The notes beneath the pieces were generated by a model. The model worked only from the letters and a program-made list of their open reading frames with translations, was not told the origin of the DNA and did not search any database. From Zizania palustris (taxonomy: Eukaryota > Streptophyta > Magnoliopsida > Poales > Poaceae), in the NCBI GenBank assembly GCA_019279435.1, contig JAAALK010000082.1:16831116-16895115 (forward strand): a DNA stretch of 64,000 nucleotides, written 5' to 3'. Within the stretch, counting starts at the first letter, position 1; each line of letters starts with the position of its first letter. Made by a program: the position numbers and the translations under genes. This document shows positions 20,506 to 32,822 of this stretch, piece after piece.

Positions 20506-22366
20506 GAGAAAATGTGTGGCTGCTATGCATGCATGGACCCCTACCAGGTACCAAGGGGTTGGCAGGGTTGATGGAAGGGAGTTAATTGTATCTAGGTTGA
20601 GACAAAAAATTTTGAGATTTGGATGAACTAGATACTGTTAGCATAAATGCTGAACAGGATGTTGCCCCCTACAGAGGGTTTGTGTGATGTGGCACAGAGA
20701 ATTTGGATGTTGACGCTTCCTTCATACATGAAATGCAGCTCTCCTGTTTGCCAGCTTCTTAATCTGATTGCCATAAAAAAAAGAACATTAATCTGAACGA
20801 GTGATTTGCAGTTCTCGCCACGAAAAGTATGCAACAATATACCATTTTCTTGGTCACATACAGCAATAGCACAAGTAATTAAGGCGATATTTGTAATCTA
20901 ACTTACAAGTAGAATTATAATATGTTGACTTATAATATTGAGAATGAAAATAAGTTGTGAGTTGTTTGATAGATGAATTACAGTAGTCTAGAATCTAGAT
21001 TATTGTGTTTGGATGACAAAAGACTATAATGATCCTCAATGGACTGCTATTTGGGTATGAAATGGTAGTGGATAATTTTGACCAAATTGCAATTTGTATT
21101 TTAGTGTTGTCTTGTAATAAGTAAAAAAGATAGATTCTACTAGCTTATTAGATTACTATAATCTGAATTACAAAGTATATAAGCTGGCTCAATAAGTTGT
21201 AAGTTTATTTGTAGTTTTAACTGATAAGTTAATTCTTATATTCCAATCTGAAACAAACTGACTAAGTTCGCCGCCTCACTTTCGGTTACTGCCCACCTGC
21301 ACCAAGGAATACCATATCCTCATATTGCACTTGTAACCCTTTTTACATTTACCATGCTTTCTTCGGCGCATTACTCCAGGAAAATGGTCTTTCCTCCATT
21401 ACTCTGGTTTGGTATTTCGGCTCCAATCGGGATACATTATTAGAAGATTATCTATCTCATCAATCCAACAAAAGGTGCCATCACGTACACACTCTTATCT
21501 TGTTTTGTTGGGAACTTAATTCATCTTTCCAATCATATGATAACTCACATATATAATTAATCTTCCCAATCATATAATGTACCGACACGCGCTTCGTTGA
21601 CAAACTGAAGGGACGAACAGTTGAGTAACTACCAACCAGGCACCAGCCAATGGCTTCGGCTTAAATGACGAACCTTTTCCTTTAGCAGTGGTGCAATGCC
21701 TTCAGTTAATTGAAGAACCAATAACCATTAGCATGGTAAACTTCCACAGGATACAGTTTCTACAAGTAGGTCAGTAGCACAATAAAAAACCATACTATGC
21801 TATGAAAGAAAGGATCAAGATAAGCGCACTCTTGAAGCTGAACTGAACTGCTCAAACATAGACCTGCAATTCTTCATAGTTGCTCGTTGGCACATCCTCT
21901 TCATCGTCACAAGCAGCACAGGACTACAGGAGGATCAATCATTAGATTCAGAGCTCCTACATAAGCGCCAGTGTTCTGAGCTCTGAATGTGACTGATCAG
22001 CGTCGTGGTTTTAGTTACCTGTTCAGAATTGGAGGATGATTATGCAATCTGCACTGCACCAACAAGAGAGAAAGTAATAAAATCACAGAATTCTTTAGGG
22101 TGTCTTTGCATGGTTACTAGTACCAACTGCCATTTCTTTTTTGAGACATAGGTAGAATCTCTGCCTTATTTCATTGCTGGAGACGAAAAAAACAACACCA
22201 ACCCAAGAAAGGGTAAACAGCAAAACTAGTACCAAATGTCCAATGCATCTCTGTAGACACATACCGTAGCGATTGCATGCGCACAACATTCCAAACGAGA
22301 TCAGATGCTCTTTTGAAATGACTATACGTCATGAAATCGCAGCGGGCCCTTCAACTGTTCACACGA
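20506..22366. other. XTH upstream region and intergenic DNA
   Basis: The first few hundred bases hold the XTH promoter. About 20890-21260 is AT-rich with weak inverted similarity between its ends (TAATCTAACTTACAAG and later TAAGTTGTAAGTTTA), possibly an old MITE. No gene longer than the possible short exon at 21852-21923 was found. Confidence 0.4.
21852..21923 (-). pseudogene. Possible terminal exon of an unknown gene
   Basis: After an acceptor-like CTGTAG on the minus strand, a 23-codon frame encodes an acidic tail containing CDDEEDVPTSNYEELQ, then a TGA. The composition looks protein-like. No matching upstream exon could be joined in phase, so this may be a leftover of a deleted gene or chance. 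The family is not recognised. Confidence 0.25.
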
Positions 22367-22369
22367 TTA

Positions 22370-22703
22370 GAGCATCCACAATGTATAAAATTTTTAGATA
22401 AGTGTTGTATTGACAAGTGGCAAAGTTATTTCTTAGCAAAAATAGTACAATGTATAGAACTTCTAAAGTGAGATCCTCCCCAAATAAAAAATTATTTGCT
22501 TTCCCCTTTTTTCTCTCCTTCGTCCAATTGCCAACTCCCAAACTGATAAAAATAATAGTATTTAATTTGAAGAACTAGTACCCAACTATGGAACCTTTAC
22601 CCTTTATTTTCTTGCTTAGCATCACTCTCGCATTATATAGTACTAGTACTAACATATAAAGATTTTCTTGGACACACCTATAGAACTAACATTATGGATG
22701 CTC
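22370..22703. mobile_element. Tourist-like (PIF/Harbinger) MITE
   Basis: The 334 bp element has ends GAGCATCCACAATG and, inverted at the right, GAGCATCCATAATG. It is flanked by the 3 bp duplication TTA (22367-22369 and 22704-22706). Size, terminal word and TTA duplication match Tourist-type MITEs. It is non-coding and AT-rich. Confidence 0.85.
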
Positions 22704-22909
22704 TTAGGGTACATGGACACAACACTGTTGAAGTCTGGATGCACTTTTCTCGTGATAAAGTTCACGTTTCATCTAGGATACGCACACTTGTTCTGGAGGC
22801 CATAAACTTGTGGCTAGATAGAATCATGTAAATCAGTGAAATTACATATACTTTTGCAGCTTATTATGGAAGTCTGACTTTTGTTGGCGATTGTATGAAA
22901 TAACTAGTC

Positions 22910-23943
22910 CCAATCATCGCCTCGCTAGGGGTGAAAGCTTTGCGTACCCCTACAGTACGCCTTCCGATGGCCCGAATGTCTGAGCGATCTGCTCCACTTA
23001 AGGCATTCCATCGAGGCCCCTAGGTGTCTGAGCAACTAGCTCCGCTCAGGATTCATCCCCAAGCTATCACCGATTCGTCCTCCGACTACGTCGTCTTCGC
23101 CAACTACGAAGGGTGCACCGTTCAACGACAACAATTTTCTATGGCCGCGTCAAAGCAACCACGCCGACCAACCTCCCCACTTTGTCAAGCTCCACTTATG
23201 CTCACCGTCATGGTAATCAGGGGGCTGTCTCTGAAGACAAGCCATCTAATGATGCTAAGTCTAGCACACATCGACGTGAGCGTCGAAGGAGGAACACTGC
23301 CAGGGCCGACCGCCGAGTGAGAACTCATGTGGAGGTCGGAACCTCTCAATAAGACGAACAAGCCGCTTACACTGTGGAGTTCGAAGGCCATGATGTGTAT
23401 CGAATGCCTACGACAAATTTACTCGCCATCAAGAGGACATTGGCTACGCTCCCTGATGTGCCTGAGCTCCAAAGGGTTCGCGACATGACTCAGGCGACAT
23501 CCGTTCAACTTTTCGAACTAGTACCTCCTTGCTAACCTCGATCACAAGACCAAAGTTCACACTCCCGACCGTCCAAGCGGTCTAGATGCGCCCGCCAAAG
23601 CGAGCATGGAGAAAGCTCCTACGTCGGTGATGCCCGACATATCATCAATGATCGACTTGATGCACGTAACGCCATCTCTCACCACCTCCGAGAAAGCAAA
23701 CATGGAGAGCTTCATTGTCACGAACAATACGATCGAAGCCACAGTGCACCGAGGATTAACCATCCTGACTCCGACATCTCACACCACGACGGCTTCCTCA
23801 CCTTCTTCAAGCGCCTTCGATAGGTCGAATGGCCTCGTAACTTTCACCCGACGGGGGTCACACCATATGATGATAAGACCGACCCGTCCCAATGGTTGTG
23901 GTTGTATTATACACCCATACGTGTAGTCAGAGGGGATGAATAT
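22910..23943 (+). pseudogene. Outer gypsy element A, gag N-terminal part
   Basis: From about 23330 a plus-strand frame with stops reads as a gag N-terminus: an Arg/His-rich linker (RHIINDRLDARNAISHH), then TPYDDKTDPSQWLWLYYTPI, the start of the capsid domain of plant gypsy elements. It breaks off after GATGAATAT at 23943, where copia S inserted, and resumes after 34889. The left boundary near 22910 is a guess; no LTR of A was recognised. Confidence 0.65.
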
Positions 23944-26010
23944 TGAGAAACCAAGGGTTGGTTTCGGAGTCTGTGATGAGTGATTGACAGATATTATCCT
24001 CTGATTCGAAGGGGTACCTCCGAAGGGGTTCGGAGGTTGTTTCACCGAAGGGTTCGGTGGGTCTGATTGTTGCGGCTGTTGCAGCGAAGTGTGACTACCG
24101 GAGGGGTCCAACAGTACACGATGATCGGGGCGTACCGAAGGATTCGGTACTTTGGGCGAAACACCGGAGTGTGTGCCGGAGGTTGTTTACCTGGAGAGGT
24201 CTCCGGGGTACTGGATATACTTGTCTGTTTCTCTGTGGTGCACAGGTGACTTCGGAGGTGACGGACGGTTCGCAGCAAGTGAACCTGGGTTAAGCGGGAG
24301 GCTTGATGCCGGGCGAGCGGGGAGCTCGGTCACGAAGGCTGCGAGGGGTCGAGGTTGGTCCTCGGGTCAAGGTGCACCAGGCGAAGGCAGAGAGTGCAGA
24401 GTGTGGCTCCGGCTGAAGGTACCTCGAGACAAAGTCCTCGGAGGCGAGGCACTTCGAAGGGTACTCCGAATGGAGTGACTTTGGAGAATGGTGGACAAAG
24501 TCCTCAACAATGAGGCAAGGCGTTCGAAGTGTGCTCCAGATGGAGGCATTCGAAGGTTCAACCGATGAAGGTCTCAGAAGTTAAGGTGCATCGAAGACAT
24601 GGTCCGGGTGAGGTTCATCGTGGAGTGTGCTTAGGGAGAGACACTGCGACGAAGTGCTCATGGAATGCTTCGTGCGGAGGCCTTGGACGAAGGAGGGACT
24701 TCGAAGGGTGGTACTCCGAAGGTGGGGCTTCGGAGTGTGGCTGACTTGAGATACTTCGGCCATGCATGGCTTCGGTACACGGACTGACGTAGTTCGAGTT
24801 GGGAGTAGCTGTGAAGCCGTGGTGGTCCACTCCGAAGGTGATGGTGCGAAGGCTCAAGGGCTTTAACGGCTTTGGCTCAAAACCGTCACTGTATCGAAGG
24901 CTGACTTCGGTGAAGCGAAGGCCGTCAGGCTCAAGGCTTCTCGTCGAAGCTACCGCACCCCTCGCGTGCGAAGGGGGGCTTCAAAAGACTCCAAAACTGC
25001 AAAGGCTGACTGTGTCTGCTCTGCAAAAGCTGGTGCTATCTCCTCTGCGAAGCTAACAAAAGAAGCCTCCAAATAAAGTAGACTACCAGCTGTACCCCCT
25101 GTTCTGATGAGACAAAAAAGTTCTCTATACACAGGGCTGAATAGTGCCTATAAATAGTGGAGGCTGGCTAGGCAACGGTAACACTTTGAGCAGCCATTTT
25201 TAGAACTCTTGTGCTAGCGGCCACTCACTTGTATTCAGATTTGTGAGTTCATTTTGTGTTCCCTGTTCAAGAAATGAAACTTTGATTCTATGTTCATTTT
25301 CTACTTGAACTTGTATGTTGTTTCTGCACTGATTGTTTTGATTTTGCTGTGCTTCACTTCTTCCTGATTTGAGTTTGTTCACTAGAGTATTTTGGAGAAG
25401 TGTGTAAGTAATCTGGTTCTGTGGTGTGTGTGTTCGCTCTGTGTAAACTGGAGGCTAGTCCTATCTGATTACTAGTGAAGCACTGTGTGTGGCTAAAATC
25501 GAAGCCTGCTTCTCCCTTGACAAAGTCCTTAGCATAGTGTGCTGTGTGATTTTAGACCTTCGAAGTACGAAGCCTAGTACTTGTTGCTAGTGCATAGTAT
25601 CTGGACGAAGTCCTTAACACAATGTGCTGTGTGATTTTAGACCTTCGAAGTACGAAGCCTAGTACCTGTTGCTAGTGCAGAGTATATGGTCGAAGTCCTC
25701 AGAGGGAAGTCATCTCTTGCGAAGGGTGAAGTGCAAAGTCTGCTCGAAGGCACCCAGTGTGCGAATCCTGCACTCACTTAGCAGAGTTAAGATTTTGGTG
25801 TTGTGGGTGGAGCGAAGTCTTCTTGACTTCGAACTTTTGCTCCTTGCGAAGCCTAATTTCGAAGCTGTGAAATACCTCCGAACCAGAACTTCGAAGGGTT
25901 TGTTCGAAGTCTGTTCCGCAGAAGACAGAACTAAAACAGAAGGCTATTTTTAGCTTGAAATTTTTAATAGCTCCCATTCACCCCCTCTGGTCGCCGTTTC
26001 CGGTCCAACA
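23944..26010 (+). repeat. 5' LTR of element S
   Basis: It begins TGAGAAACC and ends GGTCCAACA. TATAAATA at 25149-25156 is the likely promoter. It is rich in CTTCGAAG, CTTCGGAG and CTCCGAAG words. An 85 bp unit is duplicated at 25525-25694. Confidence 0.95.
25525..25694 (+). repeat. 85 bp tandem duplication in the S LTR
   Basis: Two 85 bp copies (25525-25609 and 25610-25694) begin GTCCTTA and include TTAGACCTTCGAAGTACGAA. The same pair is found in the 3' LTR near 34405-34570, so the duplication predates insertion. Confidence 0.85.
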
Positions 26011-26012
26011 AT

Positions 26013-26024
26013 TGGTATCAGAGC
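26013..26024 (+). other. Primer binding site of element S
   Basis: TGGTATCAGAGC lies two bases after the 5' LTR and is the standard initiator tRNA-Met primer site of plant copia elements. Confidence 0.95.
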
Positions 26025-26074
26025 GGGTTAAAATCACCAGTTGACCTTAACCGGTTTTGTGATCTGTTGGCGAC

Positions 26075-29000
26075 ATGGACAGAGTTAGTAAAATACCTTT
26101 GTTCGATGGGACGGACTTTGCATACTGGAAGGTGCGCATGGAGGCTTACTTGCTACGCCAAGGAAATGCAATTTGGGATATTGTGGACTCACAATACTCC
26201 ATCCCTGAAACTCGCACCTCTCAAACAGAGAAGGATTAGTATAATGCCAGCTCCAAGGCTAGAAATATACTGTTCATTGGTTTGAGTCGGAGTGAGTTTG
26301 ATAGGGTGTAACACCTTATGATAGCTAGGGAGATTTGGACTACACTCACTATTTTTCACGAGGGCTCTACGCAGATTAAGGCTAGGCGCCAAAGCACATA
26401 CAATCAACAGTATCAGCTGTTTGTGCAGGCGCCTGGTGAATCTATAGATGTCATGTTTTTTCGCTTTGATGCAATAGTGAGTAACTTGCGGTCCAACAGG
26501 ACGCTTGCTTACAATGATCATGATAGGGCTATCAAGCTTCTCTATGCTCTTGATCGTAGCATATGGGAAGTGAAGATATCCAACATTGAGGAGTCCACAA
26601 GTTATGATACATTGACCTATGATGAGCTCTTCAACAAGCTAAAGTCCACAGAGATTGCCAAGGCATCTCTTGCAGTCCATAGGAACTCCTTGCCACAGCA
26701 ATTGGCACTAGTTTCTAGCACTAGCCGTGGCACCCCTACAGAACCAAGCACATCTAGTACTTGTGTTCTTGCTGGAGGTTTTGCCTTGTCCTCCTTGGTC
26801 TCCGTCACTAAGGAGCAGTTGGATACTCTGGATGATGAAGAGCTTGCTCTCATTGCCAGAAGGTTCACCCGTTTTCACCATGAGAGACGAGATCAGAGGA
26901 GAAGTGGATTTAGTGGTTGTTTTGAGTGTGGCAACATTTCTCACATCAAGGCCAACTGTACTAAACTCAAGAAGAGAGATGAGAGTGAGCGCCCCAAATA
27001 CCACAAAAAAGAGAGGAAACCCTTTGTGAAGGGCAAGCGCGGCAAGGTGGCTAAGAGGGTAGCCAAAGCTGCTTCCAGAGCTTTTGTTGCTGCTCTCAGC
27101 GACATCGACACTTCCTCAACTGAGGAGTCGAGCTCTGATGAGGAGGGGTCCCTAAGGAAGGAGGAGAATAAGGACAAGAAGGGACGAGATTTCACCGTCC
27201 TTTTCTTCATGGCCGACAACGATCACAGCGGCGATGAGCTTGACTCATCTGAGGTACCACTATCCTATGACCAGCTTTCGATTAAATTAGATGAACTGAA
27301 TGAAGTAGTTCTTGGTCAGGATAGACTACTTGTGCAAGCCGCTAGAGATAGAAAAGACCTTAGACTTAGGCTAGAATCTGTGTCTACTGATTATGCCATG
27401 CTTAAGTCTAGGGTTAATGATGCTGAATGTGAATCTTGCACTGTGGTCATGGGTGAGCTTGCTCAGTTGCGTTCTGTGCATGCTCAAACTCTCACTGAGG
27501 TTGAGACTGCACAGAAGCAGCTTTTGATGGTTGATTCTAGTTCTCATAATATAAATGAATGCATGAACTGCCCCTTATTACGTGAGAGCATTGATTTACG
27601 TGATAAGCATGTTCAGGACTTAGAGGCTAGATTGGAGAGGTTCGGTAGTTCTAAGGATGTGCAACCTGTGTGTGACACTTGCATAACCCTTAAGGACCAG
27701 CTAGGCACTGTTAGAAAGCGGGCTAAAAACCTCATGACTGAAAATGAATACCTTCTTTCTATGGTCAACAAATGCATTGAGAGAAAGGGTAGGATGGACT
27801 TGCTCTTGGCCAAGACCAAGATGTGTGCTGACAGGGCAGGGTTAGCTCTGGGTTTGGGTTTTGAGAGGATTCCTTCAGACAGTGAGAACAAAACTTGTTT
27901 TACCTCACCCACTACCCTAGAGAAATAAAGAGCCATGTTAGATACTCCATCAGCCAAAAATCCTACCCGAGCTCCAAAGAAAACCATTCCTCCTGCAAAG
28001 AAAATTCCTCCCAAGAAAACCACTCAGCAGAAGCCCAAGGAGCCTGTAAGAATTGCTCCTATGACCCATGAGAGTGCCCCTAGGAGAGTCTTTCATTGTT
28101 CCTACTGTTAGCGGGCAGGTCATCTCGTTGGGTTCTGTTTTCGTCGAATCAAGGATGAGCGACGCTCTCAGGCGATGAGTCTCCAGGACATGCATTACCC
28201 ATCTCTAGGTATGCATGAGTCTGAGTTTTACTCACGTCTAGTTTTCGAGGCTCCTCATACTTCCCGGATAGGTTTTGCTCCTCGAGGTGTTCATTATGTT
28301 CCATATGGTGGTAGATCCCGGTTGAGTAGCTTTGTGCCTCGACAGGTTAGGAGACCTCGTCATGCATTTGGGTCACATCATGTAGGTAGACCTCGCACTG
28401 TGCATCATTCTGATTATCCTATGCGTAGACAGTCTATTTTTACTGTGCCTGCTACTCGTATCACTCAGTGCTGGATGCCTCGTCATGTTTTAACTCACCC
28501 CATCACTGAGCGATCGAGATTTTCTTATCATGTGTAGGCGCCAGACCGAGGCTTGGAGGGCACGTGGATCATGGACTCTGGTTGTTCGCGCCACATGACC
28601 GGAGATGCAGCATGGTTCTCCAGCCTCACCACAACCAAGCAAAAGGAACATATCACCTTCGGCAACAATCAAAGGAGTAGAGTGAAAGGTAAAGGTGTGG
28701 TAAGAATTAATTCAAACTTCACTCTCAAAGATGTTGCTTTGGTTGAAAATTTGGGATACAATTTGCTTTCTGTATCTCAATTGCTTGATGAGGGCTTCGA
28801 AGTGCGATTTCATCGTGATACTTCATAAGTACTCAATTCTGATGGCGTTGTGGTCTGTAAGATCTTTAGAGCTGGGAGAGTTTTTGGAGCTGATTTTTCT
28901 GAGTCATCTGGTTCTTCTCATTGCCTTGTTGCACATTCGACTTCTGAGCTTTGGAAGTGGCATAGGAGACTAGGGCATATGATCTTTGAGTTGCTTGCTC

Positions 29001-31702
29001 GTCTGAGTGCCCTAGGTCTGATTCGAGGATTGCCCAAGCTCAAGTTTGAGAAGAATTTAGTTTGCGCTCCATGTCGACATGGAAAAATGATTGCCGCTTT
29101 GCACTCGCCAGTCACCATGGTGATGACTGAACAACCCGAAGAACTTCTCCACATGGACACTGTAGGTCCTTCTCGGGTTAGTTCTTTAGGCGACAAGTGG
29201 TATGTGCTAGTCATTGTCGATGATTTCTCTCGCTACTCCTGGGTCTTCTTTCTTGCTAGCAAGGATGAAGTGTTTTCACACTTTCAGAGCTTGGCTTTGA
29301 GACTTTTCACAGAACTCCCTGGTGCATTGAAATTCATTCGAAGTGATAATGGCACTGAGTTCAAAAATAGTCTCTTTGTTGACTTTTGCATGGAGCACGG
29401 CATAGAACATCAATTCTGTGTTCCACGGGTTCCTCAACAGAATGGTGTTGTTGAGAGAAAGAACCGCACTTTGGTTGAGATGGCTAGGACGATGCTCGAT
29501 GAGCACAGGACTCCTAGGAAATTCTGGCCTGAGGCCATGAACACTGCATGTTACATCTCAAACTGAATCTTCTTGCGCTCAATTTTGAACTTGACATCTT
29601 ATGAGCTGCGTTTTGGGAGACAGTCTAAAGTTACTCATCTTCGAGTCTTTGGGTGTCGATGCTTTATCCTAAAACGTGGAAATTTGGACAAATTTGAGTC
29701 GCGTTCTTCTGACGGGATCTTTTTGGGTTACACTACTCATGGTCATTCTTATCATGTTTACAATTTAGAGACTAACACTGTCATCGAGTCATGTGATGTG
29801 ATTTTTGATGAATCAACCCCCTCTGTTAGTTCCACTTTTGAACAGGCAAATGAACACGACATGGAACAGACCATCTTCGAAGAAGATCCTAGAGATTTCA
29901 AGGATGAACCTCTACTACCCTCGACATCGACCCCTAAAGTTGACCCCGCTTCGACCACTTCGGCACAAGGTCCCAAAGCAACTACCTCAACTTCGGTCAT
30001 CTTGGACCACACCAACGCACAAGTTGAGGGGGAGACTGCATCCCGCCGCGAGGCTCCACATCATGTTCAAAGGATGCATCCTCCCGAGCAGATTATTGGT
30101 GAGCTTGATCAAAGGGTAACACGTTCTCATGCTCATTTCATTGATTCCGCTTTTGTTGCCTATTTTGAGCCTTTAGATGTTAGTCATGCACTTTCTGATT
30201 CTAGTTGGATCAATGCCATGCATGAAGAACTTGAAAATTTTGAGAGAAACCAAGTCTGGACTTTAATTGATACTCCACCAAATGTTCATTTCATTGGAAC
30301 AAAATGGATTTTCAAAAACAAACAAGGGGAGGATGGGACTGTAATTAGAAACTAGGCTAGACTTGTAGCTCAGGGTTATTCTCAATTGGAAGGGATTGAT
30401 TTTACTGAGACTTTTGGACCTGTTGCGCGTCTAGAGGCCATTAGGATTTTGCTTGCCTTTGCGACATCCCGGGGATTCAAAGTCTATCAAATGGATGTCA
30501 AAAGTGCATTTCTTAATGGCTTCATAGGTGAAGATGTTTATGTAAAACAACCCCCTGGCTTTGAAAACCCCAAATATCCACATAAAGTCCTTAAACTTCA
30601 TAAGGCTCTTTATGGACTCAAGCAGGCCCCTCGGGCTTGGTATGATAGACTTAAGTATTTTCTGCTTGAGCGGGGGTATTTGATGGGATCAGTCAATAAA
30701 AGCTTGTTCACTCTCAAGCATGGCAAAGATTTTCTGCTAGTTCAGATTTATGTGGATGATATCATCTTTGGTGGCTCTTTTCATGCTTTGGTTGCCGAGT
30801 TTGCAGATACCATGAGTAGAGAGTTCGAAATGTCCATGATGGGCGAACTCACATTTTTCCTTGGTTTGCAAATCAAGCAAATCAAACAAGGTACATTCAT
30901 CCACCAAACGAAGTACACGAAGGACCTGCTCAAGAAGTTCGACATGGCTGATGCGAAGCCACTCGCCACTCCAATGGCTACATCTATAGCATTGGATCCG
31001 GACGAAGATGTAGAAGCCATAGATCAGAAGGAGTTTTGAAGCATGATCGGCTCCCTCCTCTACTTGATTGCTAAGAGGCCAGACATACAATTCGCAATGT
31101 GTCTATGCACTCGTTTTCAGGCTTCGCCCCGAGCTTCGCACCGCCAAGCGGTAAAGCGCATTCTCAGGTATCTTAAGCATACCCTTGAATTTGACATTTG
31201 GTATTCCGCGTCTTCCTATTTGTGTCTTCGAGGCTATTCGGATGCGGATTTTGCTGGGTGTAGGACTGATAGGAAAAGTACCTCTGGTACTTGTCATTTT
31301 CTGGGTACCTCCCTGGTTTGCTGGTCTTCTCGCAAATAGTCTAGTGTTGCACAATCAACGACTGAGGCCGAATATGTTGCTGCAGCTAGCTGTTGCTCTC
31401 AGATTTTGTGGATGGTTTCCACTTTGCGGGATTTTGGGTTAGATTATAAGAGTGTTCCACTTTTCTGTGATAACACTAGTGCTATTTGTATTGCAAACAA
31501 CCCTGTTCAGCATTCCAGAACCAAACACATTGATGTGCGATATCATTTTCTCAGAGATCACAATGAGAATGGTGATATTGAACTTCAATATGTTGATACC
31601 CAACACCAGCTAGCCGATATTTTCACAAAACCCCTCGATGCTTCACGTTTCGCCTACTTGCGTGGGGAACTTGGTATTTGTCACCCTTACGACATTTTGT
31701 GA
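26075..31702 (+). pseudogene. Element S gag-pol, one frame with ten internal stops
   Basis: A single reading frame runs from the ATG at 26075 to a TGA at 31700-31702 (1,876 codons) with no frameshift. Ten internal stops lie at 26237, 26309, 27926, 28109, 28535, 28826, 29564, 30353, 31037 and 31337. Domains in order: gag with zinc knuckle CFECGNISHIKANC (about 26920-26960) and a long coiled coil; a second Cys/His segment near 28097; protease WIMDSGCSRHMTG (about 28565); integrase with DTVGPS, SDNGTEF and the E of VVERKN (about 29150-29470); RT with YVDD (about 30750); RNase H ending near ADIFTKPL. Catalytic motifs are intact, so decay came almost only through nonsense changes. Confidence 0.93.
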
Positions 31703-32822
31703 AGGGGAGCATATTTTGATTGTCTTGCATATGCTTGTTTTGCGTAAAATTGCATTTACATGTTTTGCACTTATATGCCTAACTTTAATTCAAGTAATCG
31801 TGTCAGCTCAGCTCCATTTAATATGTCTGATACATTTTGTACATGATTTTCCTTTCCAAAATCAAATCATTCTCACTGCTTAGTCTTGATTCTAGCATGT
31901 TTAGGTAGGACTGCTTTAGCTATCTTTTATCTGCTTGATAGCAAGACTCATTTTCTCTGGATGCTAAAACTTGCAACTTGAAAAATCATATTACTTACTC
32001 ATGGATATGCTTCAAATGCTAAATAAATTGTTCTCGTATCAAAAATCCAAAATCCATGATTTGCATGCTCAAAATAAAAAGATCCAGGTGGGTTTGTTTG
32101 TCGCACTACTTTTTTCTAGACTGCTTACCATTGCACTTTGGTATGAACTGGGATAATTTAGTGTATGTCAAATCACTGCCTTAAGCTTCTGATGGCTTTC
32201 TTGCCTAGGCTTGGCTTGATTGGAAAACATAAGGTAGACGAACAAATAACCCCTGGCATTATGAAAAGAAAAAAAATCATTCAAGTTTGCTTTCAATACT
32301 CCACTTGAACTGGACTTGTCTGTCTATAGTAGAAATTGACTAGCTTTGTGCAGTCCCTATTTTTCCTTGTCTAGTTACCTTGATTGAGTGGTGATGCTTT
32401 TATTTCAAAATGATGAAATTACATGCTATCATCATGTTTTTTAGATCATGTTAAATTGAGCTGAGCACATGAGAACTGTTGATTATGTTTGGCATATTTT
32501 TGCTTTATATGTCTTTGTACTTCTTCCCATTTCGAAGCTTTGCATCTTTTAACTGCTCTTTGATGCTTGCATTGCCAAAGGGGGAGAAATTTTTGAGTTC
32601 TCTGCAGCAAGGGGGAAAATGACTCATGGGGAATTTTTATCTTGCAAAGGGAAAGAGTTTCCGAAGGGGCTTTTACTCTTTTGAAAAAGAGAAAGGAAAA
32701 TTCTTTTGTCAAGTGACATGATTTGGCTCGTTTCTGAGTTTTTATGGTCACTTGTGTGCTGAAATTTTTCAAATTTTCTTGAATTTAAATTTGGTTGTCA
32801 ATGCACTCATCAAGGGGGAGAT
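31703..32822 (+). other. Element S 3' untranslated region with repeated polypurine tracts
   Basis: The 1.1 kb between pol and the 3' LTR has no gene. Purine tracts occur at 31701-31709 (GAAGGGGAG), 32577-32589 (AAAGGGGGAGAAA), 32609-32619 (AAGGGGGAAAA) and 32812-32821 (AAGGGGGAGA). The last abuts the LTR and is the functional tract by position. Repeated tracts here are described for Sireviruses. Confidence 0.8.

Noticed and set aside
24042..24857. Several open frames in the S LTRs, including a 285-codon one at 32785-33642
   Set aside because: The LTR is non-coding in this lineage; GC-rich repeated words keep frames open on both strands, and the frames are not conserved between the two LTRs.
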